64,000 bases of DNA from Micromonospora sediminicola (GCF_900089585.1 NZ_FLRH01000003.1:1743501-1807500), one strand, 5' to 3'; positions 27,683-38,002 are shown, counted from the first letter of the stretch. A program made the numbers and translations. The notes: generated by a model from the letters alone, not told the origin.

Positions 27683-29184
27683 CGCTCTGGGACCCCCGGC
27701 TGATGGCCGGGCACGCGCCGGACGGCCCCGGCCTGCTGCGCAACTTCGTCGGCGGCGCGTTCGTCGACGCCGGGACCCGGTTCACCAAGCGCAGCCCGGT
27801 CACCGGCGAGCCGGTGTTCGAGGTCGTCGAGGCATCCTCGTCGGTGGTCGACGACGCGGTGGCCGCCGGCCGGGCGGCGCTGCGCGGCCCGTGGGGCCGG
27901 ATGGGGGAGCGGGAACGCGCCGAGGTGCTGCGCCGGGTCGCCGACGAGCTGGAACGGCGCTTCGACGACCTGGTCGCGGCCGAGGTGGCGGACACCGGCA
28001 AGTCCATCTCGCAGGCCCGCACGCTGGACATCCCACGCGGCGCGGCCAACTTCCGGGCGTTCGCCGAGATCGTGGCGACCGCGCCGACCGAGTCGTTCAC
28101 CACCGTCACCCCGACCGGCGGCCGGGCGCTCAACTACGCGGTCCGCAAGCCGGTCGGCGTGGTCGCGGTGATCGTGCCGTGGAACCTGCCGCTGCTGCTG
28201 CTCACCTGGAAGGTCGCCCCGGCGCTCGCCTGCGGCAACGCCGTGGTGGTCAAGCCCAGCGAGGAGACCCCGGCCTCGGCCACGCTGCTCGCCGAGGTGA
28301 TGGCCGCGGCCGGCGTGCCCGACGGCGTGTTCAACCTGGTGCACGGCTTCGGGCCCGGCTCGGCCGGCGAGCACCTGACCCGGCACCCCGGCGTCGACGC
28401 GATCACGTTCACCGGCGAGTCGGCCACCGGCAGCGCGATCATGCGGGCCGCGGCCGACGGGGTGAAGGCGGTCAGCTTCGAGCTGGGCGGCAAGAACGCC
28501 GGCCTGGTCTTCGCCGACGCCGACCTGGACGCGGCGGTCGCCGGCTCGGTCCGCTCCAGCTTCACCAACGGCGGCCAGGTGTGCCTCTGCACCGAACGGA
28601 TCTACGTGCAGCGGCCGGTGTTCGAGGAGTTCACCGCGCGGCTGGCCAAGCGCGCCGACGAGTTGGCGTACGGCTGGCCGGCCGACGAGGCGACGGTGAA
28701 CATGCCGCTGATCTCGCACGGCCACCGGGACAAGGTGCTCGGCCACTACGCGCTGGCCCGCACCGAGGGCGCCGAGGTCCGCGCCGGCGGTGGCACGCCG
28801 CGCTTCGGCGACGCCCGCGACGGCGGGGCGTACGTGCAGCCGACGGTGCTCACCGGCCTCGGGCCGGACGCCCGGACCAACCAGGAGGAGGTCTTCGGTC
28901 CGCTGGTGCACGTCGCGCCGTTCGACGACGAGGACGAGGCCTACGCGCTGGCCAACGGCACCGAGTACGGCCTGGCGGCGACCGTCTGGACCCGGGACGT
29001 GGGCCGGGCGCACCGGGCCGGGTCCCGACTGGACGCCGGCATCGTCTGGGTCAACACCTGGTTCCTGCGCGACCTGCGCACCCCGTTCGGCGGGGTGAAG
29101 GCGTCCGGCGTGGGCCGGGAGGGCGGCGTGCACTCGCTCGACTTCTACTCCGAGTTGACCAACGTCTGCGTGGACCTCTCATGA
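27679..29184 (+). CDS. 2-aminomuconate 6-semialdehyde dehydrogenase (ALDH family)
   Basis: 501 aa. Aldehyde dehydrogenase landmarks are VIVPWNLPLLLLTWKVAPALACGNAVVVKPSEETP, the glutamate in SFELGGKN, the nucleophile in GGQVCLCTER, and EEVFGPLVHVAPFDDEDEA. It resembles 2-hydroxymuconate semialdehyde dehydrogenases. Placed between kmo and the lower-pathway genes, it most likely oxidises 2-aminomuconate semialdehyde with NAD. ATG 27679 overlaps the kmo stop; the open frame upstream lies over kmo and is not coding. Confidence 0.9.
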   Translation: MTLWDPRLMAGHAPDGPGLLRNFVGGAFVDAGTRFTKRSPVTGEPVFEVVEASSSVVDDAVAAGRAALRGPWGRMGERERAEVLRRVADELERRFDDLVAAEVADTGKSISQARTLDIPRGAANFRAFAEIVATAPTESFTTVTPTGGRALNYAVRKPVGVVAVIVPWNLPLLLLTWKVAPALACGNAVVVKPSEETPASATLLAEVMAAAGVPDGVFNLVHGFGPGSAGEHLTRHPGVDAITFTGESATGSAIMRAAADGVKAVSFELGGKNAGLVFADADLDAAVAGSVRSSFTNGGQVCLCTERIYVQRPVFEEFTARLAKRADELAYGWPADEATVNMPLISHGHRDKVLGHYALARTEGAEVRAGGGTPRFGDARDGGAYVQPTVLTGLGPDARTNQEEVFGPLVHVAPFDDEDEAYALANGTEYGLAATVWTRDVGRAHRAGSRLDAGIVWVNTWFLRDLRTPFGGVKASGVGREGGVHSLDFYSELTNVCVDLS

Positions 29185-29228
29185 GTGAGAATGGCCGGCG
29201 TCCCGAGGACAGTGAGCGAGGAGCCGAC

Positions 29229-30023
29229 ATGACAGTGGACATCGAGGCCGCCAACCGGGAACTCGCGGTGGCCCGGCAGGACGGGAAGCCCTGCCCGCCG
29301 CTGCGCGGCCGGCTGCTGCCCGAGGGCGACGTCGAGGCCGCGTACCAGGTGCAGCAGGTCTACACCCGGCAACGGCTGGGCAAGGGACACCGCCGCGTCG
29401 GCGCGAAGATCGGCCTGACGTCGCGGACCGTGCAGGAGAGCTTCGGCGTCTTCCAGCCCGACTTCGGGGTGCTCTTCGACGACATGGCCGTCGGGGACGG
29501 CGTCGAGGTGCCGATCGGCCGGCTGCTCCAGCCGCGGGTGGAGGCGGAGATCGCCTTCGTGCTCGGCGCCGACCTGCCGGACGAGCGGGTCACCACCGTC
29601 GACCTGATCCGGGCGGTGGACCACGTGCTGCCGGCCATCGAGATCGTCGACTCGCGGATCGCCGACTGGGACATCTCCATCGTGGACACGGTGGCGGACA
29701 ACGCCTCCAGCGGGCTGTTCGTGCTCGGCACCGCACCCCGGCGGCTCGCCGACGTGGACCTGCGGCTGTGCGGGATGGTGCTGGAGCACGCCGGTGAGCC
29801 GGTCTCGGTCGGCGCGGGCGCGGCCTGCCTCGGCAATCCGCTGCACGCGTTGCAGTGGCTGGCCGGCACCATGGCCCGCGCCGGTGACCCGCTGAAGGCC
29901 GGGGACGTGGTGCTCTCCGGCGCGCTCGGCCCGATGGTGCCGGTCACCCCCGGCGCCGCGTACGAGGCGCGCATCTCCGGGCTCGGCTCGGTGCGTATTT
30001 GCTTCTCCCGGGAGGTTTCGTGA
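29229..30023 (+). CDS. 2-oxopent-4-enoate hydratase
   Basis: 264 aa, FAH-like hydratase of meta-cleavage pathways. Diagnostic parts are [77 protein letters not shown], and [15 protein letters not shown]. It adds water to give 4-hydroxy-2-oxovalerate. ATG 29229 has AGGAG at 29219-29223; an in-frame ATG at 29181 would overlap the dehydrogenase stop and add 16 residues. The decarboxylase at 32010 is its homologue, and such pairs often form a complex. Confidence 0.92.
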   Translation: MTVDIEAANRELAVARQDGKPCPPLRGRLLPEGDVEAAYQVQQVYTRQRLGKGHRRVGAKIGLTSRTVQESFGVFQPDFGVLFDDMAVGDGVEVPIGRLLQPRVEAEIAFVLGADLPDERVTTVDLIRAVDHVLPAIEIVDSRIADWDISIVDTVADNASSGLFVLGTAPRRLADVDLRLCGMVLEHAGEPVSVGAGAACLGNPLHALQWLAGTMARAGDPLKAGDVVLSGALGPMVPVTPGAAYEARISGLGSVRICFSREVS

Positions 30024-30958
30024 CCACGACAGGTGTGGCGGTGCTGGGGTCGGGCAACATCGGCACCGACCTGATGATCAAGGTGCTGCGGCTCAGTGAG
30101 AGCCTGCGCATGGTGGCGATGGCCGGCATCGACCCGGCCTCCGACGGCCTGGCCCGGGCCCGTCGGCTCGGCGTCACGACCACCGCCGAGGGCGTCGACG
30201 GGCTGGTCGCGCTGCCCGAGTTCGCCGACGTCCAGCTCGTCTTCGACGCCACCTCGGCCGGCGCGCACCAGCGGCACGACGAGGTGCTGCGCGCACACGG
30301 CCGTACGGTCGTCGACCTGACGCCGGCGGCGATCGGCCCGTACGTGGTGCCGCCGGTGAACCTCGACGAGCACCTGCGCGAGCCGAACGTCAACATGGTC
30401 ACCTGCGGCGGCCAGGCCACCGTGCCGATCGTGCACGCGGTCGGCCGGGTCACCCCGGTCGCGTACGGCGAGATCGTCGCCTCGATCGCCTCGAAGTCGG
30501 CCGGGCCGGGCACCCGGGCCAACATCGACGAGTTCACCGAGACCACCGCCCGGGCCATCGAGGTGGTCGGCGGCGCCGAACGCGGCAAGGCCATCATCGT
30601 GCTCAACCCGGCCGACCCGCCGCTGCTCATGCGCGACACGGTCTACTGCCTCTGCCCGGACGCCGACGCCGACCGGGGCACGATCGCCGCCTCGGTGGCC
30701 GACATGGTGGCGACCGTGCAGGAGTACGTGCCCGGCTACCGGCTCAAGCAGGACGTGCAGTTCGACGCCGTGGACACGTACGCGCCGGTGCTCGGCCGGC
30801 ACTTCACCGGCCTCCAGGTGTCGGTGTTCCTGGAGGTTTCCGGCGCCGGGCACTACCTGCCCGCGTACGCCGGCAACCTGGACATCATGACGTCGGCCGC
30901 GCTGCGGACCGCCGAGCGGCTGGTGGCGCTGCGCGCGCCGGAGGTGAGCGCCCGATGA
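30020..30958 (+). CDS. Acetaldehyde dehydrogenase (acetylating)
   Basis: 312 aa. The NAD fold starts [35 protein letters not shown] carries the catalytic Cys. It converts acetaldehyde from the aldolase to acetyl-CoA, with channelling between the two proteins known for the BphI/BphJ and DmpG/DmpF pairs. GTG 30020 overlaps the hydratase stop, with GGAGG at 30011-30015. The stop overlaps the aldolase ATG. Confidence 0.95.
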   Translation: MTTTGVAVLGSGNIGTDLMIKVLRLSESLRMVAMAGIDPASDGLARARRLGVTTTAEGVDGLVALPEFADVQLVFDATSAGAHQRHDEVLRAHGRTVVDLTPAAIGPYVVPPVNLDEHLREPNVNMVTCGGQATVPIVHAVGRVTPVAYGEIVASIASKSAGPGTRANIDEFTETTARAIEVVGGAERGKAIIVLNPADPPLLMRDTVYCLCPDADADRGTIAASVADMVATVQEYVPGYRLKQDVQFDAVDTYAPVLGRHFTGLQVSVFLEVSGAGHYLPAYAGNLDIMTSAALRTAERLVALRAPEVSAR

Positions 30959-32013
30959 CCGACCTCTACATCCAGGACGTGACGCTGCGCGACGGCATGC
31001 ACGCCATCGGGCACCGCTACACCGTCGACCAGGTGCGGACCGTCGCCGCGGCGCTCGACGCCGCCGGCGTGGCCGCCATCGAGGTGGCGCACGGCGACGG
31101 CCTGGCCGGATCCAGCGTCAACTACGGGCACGGTGCCGCCGCCGACGCGGACTGGATCGCCGCCGCCGCGGAGGTGCTGACGAACGCGCGGCTCACCACG
31201 CTGCTGCTGCCCGGCATCGGCACCATCGCCGACCTGAAGGCGGCCAAGGCGCTCGGCGTGACCAGCGTGCGGATCGCCACCCACTGCACCGAGGCGGACA
31301 TCTCCGCCCAGCACATCGCCTGGGCCCGGGAGAACGACATGGACGTCTCCGGGTTCCTCATGATGTCGCACCTCAACGACCCGGCCGGGCTGGCCGCGCA
31401 GGCCAGGCTGATGGAGTCGTACGGGGCGCACTGCGTCTACGTCACCGACTCCGGCGGGCGACTGCTGATGTCCGACGTGGCGCAGCGGGTGGACGCGTAC
31501 CGGCAGGTGCTGGAACCGGAGACGGAGATCGGCATCCACGCGCACCACAACCTGTCGCTGGGCGTGGCGAACAGCGTGCTGGCGGTCGAGCACGGCCGGA
31601 TCCTCGGCGACGGCCCGCTCGGGTCCCCGGCCGGGCGGACCGTCCGGGTGGACGCGTCGCTGGCCGGCATGGGCGCCGGCGCGGGCAACGCCCCGCTGGA
31701 GGTCTTCGTGGCGGTCGCCGAGCTGCACGGCTGGAAGCACGGCTGCGACGTGTTCGCGCTGATGGACGCCGCCGACGACCTGGTCCGCCCGTTGCAGGAC
31801 CGGCCGGTCCAGGTCGACCGGGAGACGCTCTCCCTCGGGTACGCGGGCGTCTACTCCAGCTTCCTGCGCCACGCCGAGCGGGCGTCGGCCAAGTACGGGG
31901 TGGACGTGCGCTCGATCCTGGTCGAGCTGGGCCGCCGCCGGATGGTCGGCGGCCAGGAGGACATGATCGTGGACGTGGCACTCGACCTGGCCGCTAAGGA
32001 GAACAACTCATGA
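30955..32013 (+). CDS. 4-hydroxy-2-oxovalerate aldolase
   Basis: 352 aa, DRE-TIM metalloenzyme. [20 protein letters not shown] opens the barrel with the Arg-Asp pair; [16 protein letters not shown] provides metal-binding histidines, and [18 protein letters not shown] is a family signature. It splits 4-hydroxy-2-oxovalerate to pyruvate and acetaldehyde. 4-bp overlaps on both sides link it to its partner dehydrogenase and to the decarboxylase. Confidence 0.95.
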   Translation: MTDLYIQDVTLRDGMHAIGHRYTVDQVRTVAAALDAAGVAAIEVAHGDGLAGSSVNYGHGAAADADWIAAAAEVLTNARLTTLLLPGIGTIADLKAAKALGVTSVRIATHCTEADISAQHIAWARENDMDVSGFLMMSHLNDPAGLAAQARLMESYGAHCVYVTDSGGRLLMSDVAQRVDAYRQVLEPETEIGIHAHHNLSLGVANSVLAVEHGRILGDGPLGSPAGRTVRVDASLAGMGAGAGNAPLEVFVAVAELHGWKHGCDVFALMDAADDLVRPLQDRPVQVDRETLSLGYAGVYSSFLRHAERASAKYGVDVRSILVELGRRRMVGGQEDMIVDVALDLAAKENNS

Positions 32014-32783
32014 TCGGGCCGGACATCGCCGGCATCGCGGAGAAGCTGGGTGCGGCGGCCGACGACGCCACCGCGATCCCGCAGCTCGCCGCCGAGACCG
32101 GCCTCGACGTCGACGCCGCGTACGCGGTGCAGACCGCGCTGGTGCAGCGCCGCCTGGACCGGGGTGAGCGGCTGGTCGGCCTCAAGATGGGGCTCACCAG
32201 CAAGGCCAAGATGGCCCAGGTCGGTGTGGACGAGGTGATCTGGGGCCGGCTGACCGACGTGATGCGGGTGCCCGACGGCGGCGGCGTCGACGTGAGCGCG
32301 TTCATCCACCCCCGGGTCGAGCCGGAGGTGGCGTTCCTGCTAAACCGGCTGCCCGACCCGGGCGAGCCGGTCGGCTCGTTCACCCGGGCGGTGCGCGCGG
32401 TCGCCCCGGCGATCGAACTGATCGACTCCCGGTACGCGAACTTCACCTTCTCCCTGCCGGACGTGGTCGCCGACAACACCTCGGCCGCCGCGTTCGTGGT
32501 CGGTCCCTGGTCGCCGGTGCCGGACGGGCTGGACAACCTCGGCGTGCTGCTGGAGATCGACGGGCGGGTGGCGCAGGTCGGGTCGACCGCCGCCATCCTC
32601 GGTGACCCGCGCCGCGCGCTCGACGAGGGCCTCCGGCTGGCCGGCCGGCACGGCGTCCGGCTGCGCAAGGGCTGGGTGTTCCTGGCCGGCGCGGCCACCG
32701 CCGCGGTGCCGCTACGCCCCGGGGCGCACGTCCGCGCCACTGTGGAGAAGCTGGGTTCCGCCTCCCTGAAGGCGCTCTCGTGA
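32010..32783 (+). CDS. 2-oxo-3-hexenedioate (4-oxalocrotonate) decarboxylase
   Basis: 257 aa, homologous to the hydratase at 29229 but closer to decarboxylases: [79 protein letters not shown]. It removes CO2 from 2-oxo-3-hexenedioate to give 2-oxopent-4-enoate. The stop codon lies in the first bases of the second 51-bp repeat (GTGA), which also provides the next start. Confidence 0.9.
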   Translation: MIGPDIAGIAEKLGAAADDATAIPQLAAETGLDVDAAYAVQTALVQRRLDRGERLVGLKMGLTSKAKMAQVGVDEVIWGRLTDVMRVPDGGGVDVSAFIHPRVEPEVAFLLNRLPDPGEPVGSFTRAVRAVAPAIELIDSRYANFTFSLPDVVADNTSAAAFVVGPWSPVPDGLDNLGVLLEIDGRVAQVGSTAAILGDPRRALDEGLRLAGRHGVRLRKGWVFLAGAATAAVPLRPGAHVRATVEKLGSASLKALS

Positions 32784-32830
32784 GCGCGAGGAGTGAGCCG
32801 GGTTTGCGAGCCCCGCAGTCGCGAACGGAA
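32780..32830 (+). repeat. 51-bp repeat, copy 2 (5' end of RidA-type gene)
   Basis: Identical over 51 bp to 26286-26336. Its first four bases create both the decarboxylase stop and the GTG start of the deaminase. Confidence 0.9.
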
Positions 32831-33265
32831 AGCGGCCCGGCGACCGCCCGCGTGGTGGCCGGGAAGGCCGTGCCGCGGGGCGCGTTCCCGCACGTCAAGG
32901 TGGCCGGCGGGTTCGTCTTCGTCTCCGGCACGTCATCCCGCCGCCCGGACAACACGTTCGCCGGGGTGTCGGTGGACGAGTTCGGCACCACCGACCTGGA
33001 CATCCGGGAGCAGACCCGGGCCGTGGTCGGGAACATCCGGGACCTGCTCCGCTCGGTCGGCGCCGACCTGGCCGACCTGGTGCAGGTCACCAGCTACCTG
33101 GTCAACATGAACGACTTCGGTGGCTACAACGAGGTGTGGGCGGAGTTCTTCGACGCCACCGGGCCGACCCGGACCACGGTGGCCGTGCACCAGCTTCCGC
33201 ACCCGCACCTGCTGATCGAGATGCAGGCCGTCGCCCTACTTCCGTCGGGAGGTCCCCATGAGTGA
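32780..33265 (+). CDS. RidA-family 2-aminomuconate deaminase
   Basis: 161 aa. From about residue 26 it is a RidA/YjgF trimer-type domain ([25 protein letters not shown], then [28 protein letters not shown]). In this operon it is expected to deaminate 2-aminomuconate to 2-oxo-3-hexenedioate, as in the 2-nitrobenzoate pathway. Its first 17 residues come from the 51-bp repeat and share [16 protein letters not shown] with kynureninase. GTG codons at 32852 and 32855 are alternative starts that would exclude the repeat but have weak ribosome sites. Confidence 0.88.
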   Translation: MSARSEPGLRAPQSRTESGPATARVVAGKAVPRGAFPHVKVAGGFVFVSGTSSRRPDNTFAGVSVDEFGTTDLDIREQTRAVVGNIRDLLRSVGADLADLVQVTSYLVNMNDFGGYNEVWAEFFDATGPTRTTVAVHQLPHPHLLIEMQAVALLPSGGPHE

Positions 33266-33782
33266 GATCGCCGAGCCGTTCAGCTTCTCCGGCTGGATCG
33301 GGGAGAACCAGCACCTGCTCAAGCCGCCGGTGGGCAACAAGGAGATGCTGCCCGGCAGCGACGACTTCATCGTCATGGTGGTGGGCGGCCCGAACCAGCG
33401 CACCGACTTCCACGTCGACCCGTACGAGGAGTTCTTCTACCAGGTCAAGGGCAACATGCACATCAACCTGATGCTGCCCGAGGGCCCGCGTACGGTGCAC
33501 GTGCGCGAGGGTCAGATGTGGATGCTCCCGCGTAACACCCCGCACTCGCCGCAGCGCCCCGAGGCCGGTTCGATCGGCATGGTGATCGAGCGGGTCCGCG
33601 AGGAGGGCACGCTGGAGAAGTTCCAGTGGTACTGCGCCGAGTGCCACCACAAGGTGCACGAGGTCGAGTTGCAGGTGCGCGACATCGCCGCCGACCTGCC
33701 CCCGGTCTTCGCCGCGTTCTACGCCGACGAGAAGGCCCGCACCTGCGACAACTGCGGCGCGCTGCACCCGGGCAAGGGCTGA
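33258..33782 (+). CDS. 3-hydroxyanthranilate 3,4-dioxygenase
   Basis: 174 aa, cupin. The iron site lies in [24 protein letters not shown] (His, Glu) and TPHSPQRPE (His). The C-terminal CAEC and CDNC pairs form the rubredoxin-like site typical of the bacterial enzyme. It opens 3-hydroxyanthranilate to 2-amino-3-carboxymuconate semialdehyde. ATG 33258 overlaps the deaminase gene by 8 bp, with GGGAGG upstream. Confidence 0.95.
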   Translation: MSEIAEPFSFSGWIGENQHLLKPPVGNKEMLPGSDDFIVMVVGGPNQRTDFHVDPYEEFFYQVKGNMHINLMLPEGPRTVHVREGQMWMLPRNTPHSPQRPEAGSIGMVIERVREEGTLEKFQWYCAECHHKVHEVELQVRDIAADLPPVFAAFYADEKARTCDNCGALHPGKG

Positions 33783-34792
33783 TGCCGGTGCCGGTGGTGG
33801 ACGTGCACACGCACGTCGTACCGAAGGGGTGGCCGGACCTCGCCGCGGCGTGCGGCGGGTCCGGCTGGCCCTGGCTACGGGTGGACTCCGAGCGCGCCGC
33901 CATGATCATGGTGGGGGAGACGGAGTTCCGGCCGGTCGGCGCGCCGTGCTGGGACGCACCCACCCGCCTGGCCGACATGACCGCCGACGGTGTCGACGTG
34001 CAGGTCGTCTCGCCCACCCCGGTCTTCTTCAGCTACGACCGCCCGGCCGACCAGGCGGTCAAGGTGGCCCGGATCTTCAACGACCTCACCCTGGAGATCA
34101 CCGCCGCCGGCGGCGACCGGCTGGTGCCGTTCTGCCAGGTGCCGTTGCAGGACCCGGACGCCGCCTGCGCCGAGCTGGACCGCTGCCTGGCGGCCGGGCA
34201 CGCCGGCGTGGAGATCGGCAACCACGTCGGCGACCGCGACCTCGACGACGCGGGCATCGTGGCGTTCCTGACCCACTGCGCCGAGGTCGGGGCGCCGGTC
34301 TTCGTGCACCCGTGGGACATGCCCGGCGGGCCCCGGCTGGACCGGTGGATGGCCCGCTGGCTGACCGGGATGCCGGCGGAGACGCACCTGTCGGTGCTGG
34401 CGCTGATCCTCGGCGGCGTGTTCGACCGGGTGCCGGAGACGCTGCGGATCTGCTTCGCGCACGGCGGCGGCAGCTTCCCGTTCTGGCTGGGGCGCGCCGA
34501 CAACGCCTGGCACCGCCGTGGCGACCTGGTACGTGGGGCGTCCTCCGCGCCGCCCAGCTCCTACGTCGACCGGTTCAGCGTCGACTCGGTGGTGTTCGAC
34601 CCGGCCGCGCTGCGGCTGCTGGTGGACACCATGGGCGCCGACCGGGTGCTTCTCGGCAGCGACTACCCGTACCCGCTGGGGGAGCGGCCGGTCGGGCAGG
34701 TGGTGCACCGCTCCGACTTCCTCACCGACGCGCAGCGGGCCGCGCTGCTCGGCGGCAACGCCCTGCGCTTCCTCGGCCGAACCGATATATAA
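33782..34792 (+). CDS. 2-amino-3-carboxymuconate-6-semialdehyde decarboxylase (ACMSD)
   Basis: 336 aa, amidohydrolase family, the same length as animal ACMSD. VDVHTHVVPKGWP carries the H-x-H zinc ligands, VFVHPWDMPGGPRLDRWMARWL and CFAHGGGSFPFWLGRADNAW further histidines, and LLGSDYPYPLGE the catalytic Asp. It diverts the ring-cleavage product away from quinolinate to 2-aminomuconate semialdehyde. The ATG shares one base with the previous stop. It is the last gene of the operon; its 3' end overlaps the AT-rich promoter of the toxin-antitoxin pair. Confidence 0.94.
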   Translation: MPVPVVDVHTHVVPKGWPDLAAACGGSGWPWLRVDSERAAMIMVGETEFRPVGAPCWDAPTRLADMTADGVDVQVVSPTPVFFSYDRPADQAVKVARIFNDLTLEITAAGGDRLVPFCQVPLQDPDAACAELDRCLAAGHAGVEIGNHVGDRDLDDAGIVAFLTHCAEVGAPVFVHPWDMPGGPRLDRWMARWLTGMPAETHLSVLALILGGVFDRVPETLRICFAHGGGSFPFWLGRADNAWHRRGDLVRGASSAPPSSYVDRFSVDSVVFDPAALRLLVDTMGADRVLLGSDYPYPLGERPVGQVVHRSDFLTDAQRAALLGGNALRFLGRTDI

Positions 34793-34820
34793 ATAGCTTA
34801 GAAGAGTATATAGTCGCTCC
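34783..34820 (+). promoter_or_regulatory. AT-rich vapBC promoter with inverted repeat
   Basis: CGATATATA (34783-34791) and TATATAGTCG (34807-34816) form an inverted repeat with one unpaired base, typical of an antitoxin operator. TATAGT at 34809-34814 is a good -10 box six bases before the GTG start, and no Shine-Dalgarno sequence is present, so the transcript may be leaderless. The left arm lies inside the ACMSD coding end. Confidence 0.55.
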
Positions 34821-35039
34821 GTGAAGACTGTCATCGACCTTGACGACGAACTGCTCGAACGCGCCCGGCGTGAACTCGGCACAAAGAGCAAGAAGGACAC
34901 GATCCACGCGGCGTTGCGGCTGGTCGCCGAGCGCAGCGAGCGGATGGAGGCGATCCGGGAACTCCTGTCGGTCGATCGCGACTGGACCGGCATCGTCGGC
35001 GACGACAAGGTGCCCGCCAGCGAGAAGGACGCGGCGTGA
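34821..35039 (+). CDS. VapB-type antitoxin
   Basis: 72 aa. The ribbon-helix-helix-like N-terminus (KTVIDLDDELLERARRELGTKSKKDTIHAALRLVAER) is typical of type II antitoxins of the VapB/DUF2191 kind. The C-terminal tail (VDRDWTGIVGDDKVPASEKDAA) should wrap the toxin. The GTG start has no ribosome site, consistent with a leaderless message. The 4-bp overlap with the PIN gene couples both. Confidence 0.85.
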   Translation: MKTVIDLDDELLERARRELGTKSKKDTIHAALRLVAERSERMEAIRELLSVDRDWTGIVGDDKVPASEKDAA

Positions 35040-35464
35040 GCGTCGCGGGCGGGCTCTATCTCATCGACACCTCGGCGTGGGCTCGACTCCGACTGCCCGT
35101 CGTGGCCAAGCGGGTGAGCGCCATCCTGGAGGAGGGCTTGGCCGCGACATGTCTGCCACTCGATCTCGAGGACGGTCGCAGCGCGCGGGACTTCCGGGAC
35201 GCGATGACCATCCGCGCCCGTCGCGCTCAGGTCATGGTCGACCTGCCGGTGACCGAGGCCGTCTCCACCCGTGCCCGGGACCTGCAACTCGCGCTCACCG
35301 CGCGGGGCCATCACCGGGCGGCGAGCCCGGTTGACCTCACGGTGGCGGCGGTCGCGGCGGAATACTCCGCGACCGTCCTCCACTATGACCGGGACTTCGA
35401 CCTGCTGGCGGACGTCGGTGGCCCCCGATCGGAGTGGGTGGCCCCGCCCGGGACCCTGTCCTGA
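35036..35464 (+). CDS. VapC-type PIN-domain toxin
   Basis: 142 aa. The PIN ribonuclease active site is visible: LIDTSAWARL (first Asp), LEDGRSARDF (Glu region), ASPVDLTVAAVAAEYSATVLHYDRDFDLLADV (last acidic residues). Such toxins cleave tRNA or rRNA and are held inactive by the upstream antitoxin. GTG start overlapping the antitoxin stop. 141 bp of featureless sequence follow. Confidence 0.87.
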   Translation: MSVAGGLYLIDTSAWARLRLPVVAKRVSAILEEGLAATCLPLDLEDGRSARDFRDAMTIRARRAQVMVDLPVTEAVSTRARDLQLALTARGHHRAASPVDLTVAAVAAEYSATVLHYDRDFDLLADVGGPRSEWVAPPGTLS

Positions 35465-35605
35465 CCGCGCTCGGCCGCTGACCCGGCGGCCTCGGGGGCG
35501 TCTGTCAGGACGGGTCGGTGCGAAGGCGCAGGGTGCGCGGCTCGGTCGGGGTCACCTCGGTCGTGTCGTCCGACCGTCCGACCGCGCACCGGGCAGGATG
35601 GCGGA

Positions 35606-37066
<1,461 letters not shown>

Positions 37067-37122
37067 CCGTCCACCCGACCCGGAACATTCCTGGTCTCTC
37101 TTTCCGCCTGGGGGCGTTGGGA

Positions 37123-37425
37123 TTGTCTGTTACCGAGACGTTGGTGGTCTTCGTCGGCATCCCGCTCGCCGCGGTGCTGGTGATCGCCGGGCTGGCGGCC
37201 GTCGGCAACCGTGGCAGCGGTGGCGGCGCCAAGCGCTACCGGCCGGGCCGGCCCTTCGACTTCACTCCGGTCTGGTTCCTGGGCCGTCCGGAGCAGCTGG
37301 CCGACTCGGCCGGCACGGCGCTGACCGCCGGGGCGCAGGCCCCGGCGCTGACCAGCCGCAAGCAGGAGCAGGCCGGCCGGGAGGCGCCGGCCGGTGGAAC
37401 CGGAGGCGCAAGTGACCGTTGGTGA
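37123..37425 (+). CDS. CtaJ-like aa3-type cytochrome oxidase subunit
   Basis: About 100 aa with one membrane helix (TLVVFVGIPLAAVLVIAGLAAVG) and the motif KRYRPGRPFDFTPVWFLGRPEQL, which I associate with the actinobacterial CtaJ oxidase subunit and its close relatives. The TTG at 37123 gives the family-like N-terminus (MSVTETLVVFVG); a GTG at 37063 that overlaps the amidase stop would add 20 residues. The following DUF5130-type gene probably lies in the same transcript. Confidence 0.65.
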   Translation: MSVTETLVVFVGIPLAAVLVIAGLAAVGNRGSGGGAKRYRPGRPFDFTPVWFLGRPEQLADSAGTALTAGAQAPALTSRKQEQAGREAPAGGTGGASDRW

Positions 37426-37825
37426 AGCGCGGCCCACGACCGGGACGGGCACCCCGCCCGACGTGCTGGACGGGCCGTTCTCGACCCGGCAGCTGCTCCG
37501 CATCGACGAGGCGCTCCGCCTGGCCGACCAGGGCACCGGCCTGGTCTTCTCGGTCTACGTGGGCGGCCTCGACGAGCCGATCCGGGAGCACGCCGAGCGG
37601 CTGCACCGGCAGCTCGCCGAGCCGGACAAGTCGGTGCTGATCGCCGTGTCGCCCAACCAGCGGCAGCTGGAGATCGTCACCGGCAAGTACGCGCGCAAGC
37701 GCATCCCGGACACGTACGCCAAGCTGGCCGCGCTCTCCATGGTGGCCGCCTTCGGCGGCGGCGACCTTGCCGGCGGGGTCATCCAGGGCCTCGACCAGCT
37801 CGCCAGCCACGCCGGCAAGGGCTGA
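37412..37825 (+). CDS. DUF5130 / TPM-like conserved protein
   Basis: 137 aa. TRQLLRIDEALRLADQGTGLVFSVYVGGLDEPIREHAERLHRQL and SVLIAVSPNQRQLEIVTGKYARKRIPDTY are characteristic of the actinobacterial DUF5130 family, with a TPM-like fold; function unknown. GTG 37412 is preferred because GGAGG lies at 37402-37406; GTG 37394 would add six residues. The gene starts inside the end of the CtaJ-like gene and is followed by a strong terminator. Confidence 0.8.
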   Translation: MTVGEARPTTGTGTPPDVLDGPFSTRQLLRIDEALRLADQGTGLVFSVYVGGLDEPIREHAERLHRQLAEPDKSVLIAVSPNQRQLEIVTGKYARKRIPDTYAKLAALSMVAAFGGGDLAGGVIQGLDQLASHAGKG

Positions 37826-37847
37826 GCACCCGCCCGCAGACACGACG

Positions 37848-37880
37848 AAGCCCGGCCCGCGTACGCGTGGGCCGGGCTTT
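37848..37880. terminator. Rho-independent terminator
   Basis: AAGCCCGGCCC (37848-37858) pairs perfectly with GGGCCGGGCTT (37869-37879) around a 10-nt loop and is followed by TTCTCG. It ends the DUF5130 transcript. On the other strand it would end the small ORF at 37890-37997. Confidence 0.8.
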
Positions 37881-37889
37881 CTCGTGGTC

Positions 37890-37997
37890 TCAGCGCGGCC
37901 AGGCGGAAGGGTCGAGCCGCATCGGCCACGGCTCGTCGATCCGCACCGGATCGTCCGGGCCACTCGTGAGTCGGCTGTCGCCCTCACGTCCCGACAC
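37890..37997 (-). CDS. Possible 35-aa small protein
   Basis: A GTG-started frame of 35 codons encodes a product ending DDPVRIDEPWPMRLDPSAWPR, rich in Pro, Trp and Asp. It sits alone between two terminator hairpins and would end 10 bp before one of them. There is no good ribosome site, the promoter would have to lie in or beside the pepN hairpin, and the family is not recognised. It could also be chance. Confidence 0.35.
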   Translation of the reverse strand: MSGREGDSRLTSGPDDPVRIDEPWPMRLDPSAWPR

Positions 37998-38002
37998 GAC
38001 CA

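Noticed and set aside
34783..34816. AT-rich inverted repeat as an attachment site
   Set aside because: There is no second copy in the window and no recombinase nearby; its position at an antitoxin start fits an operator better.
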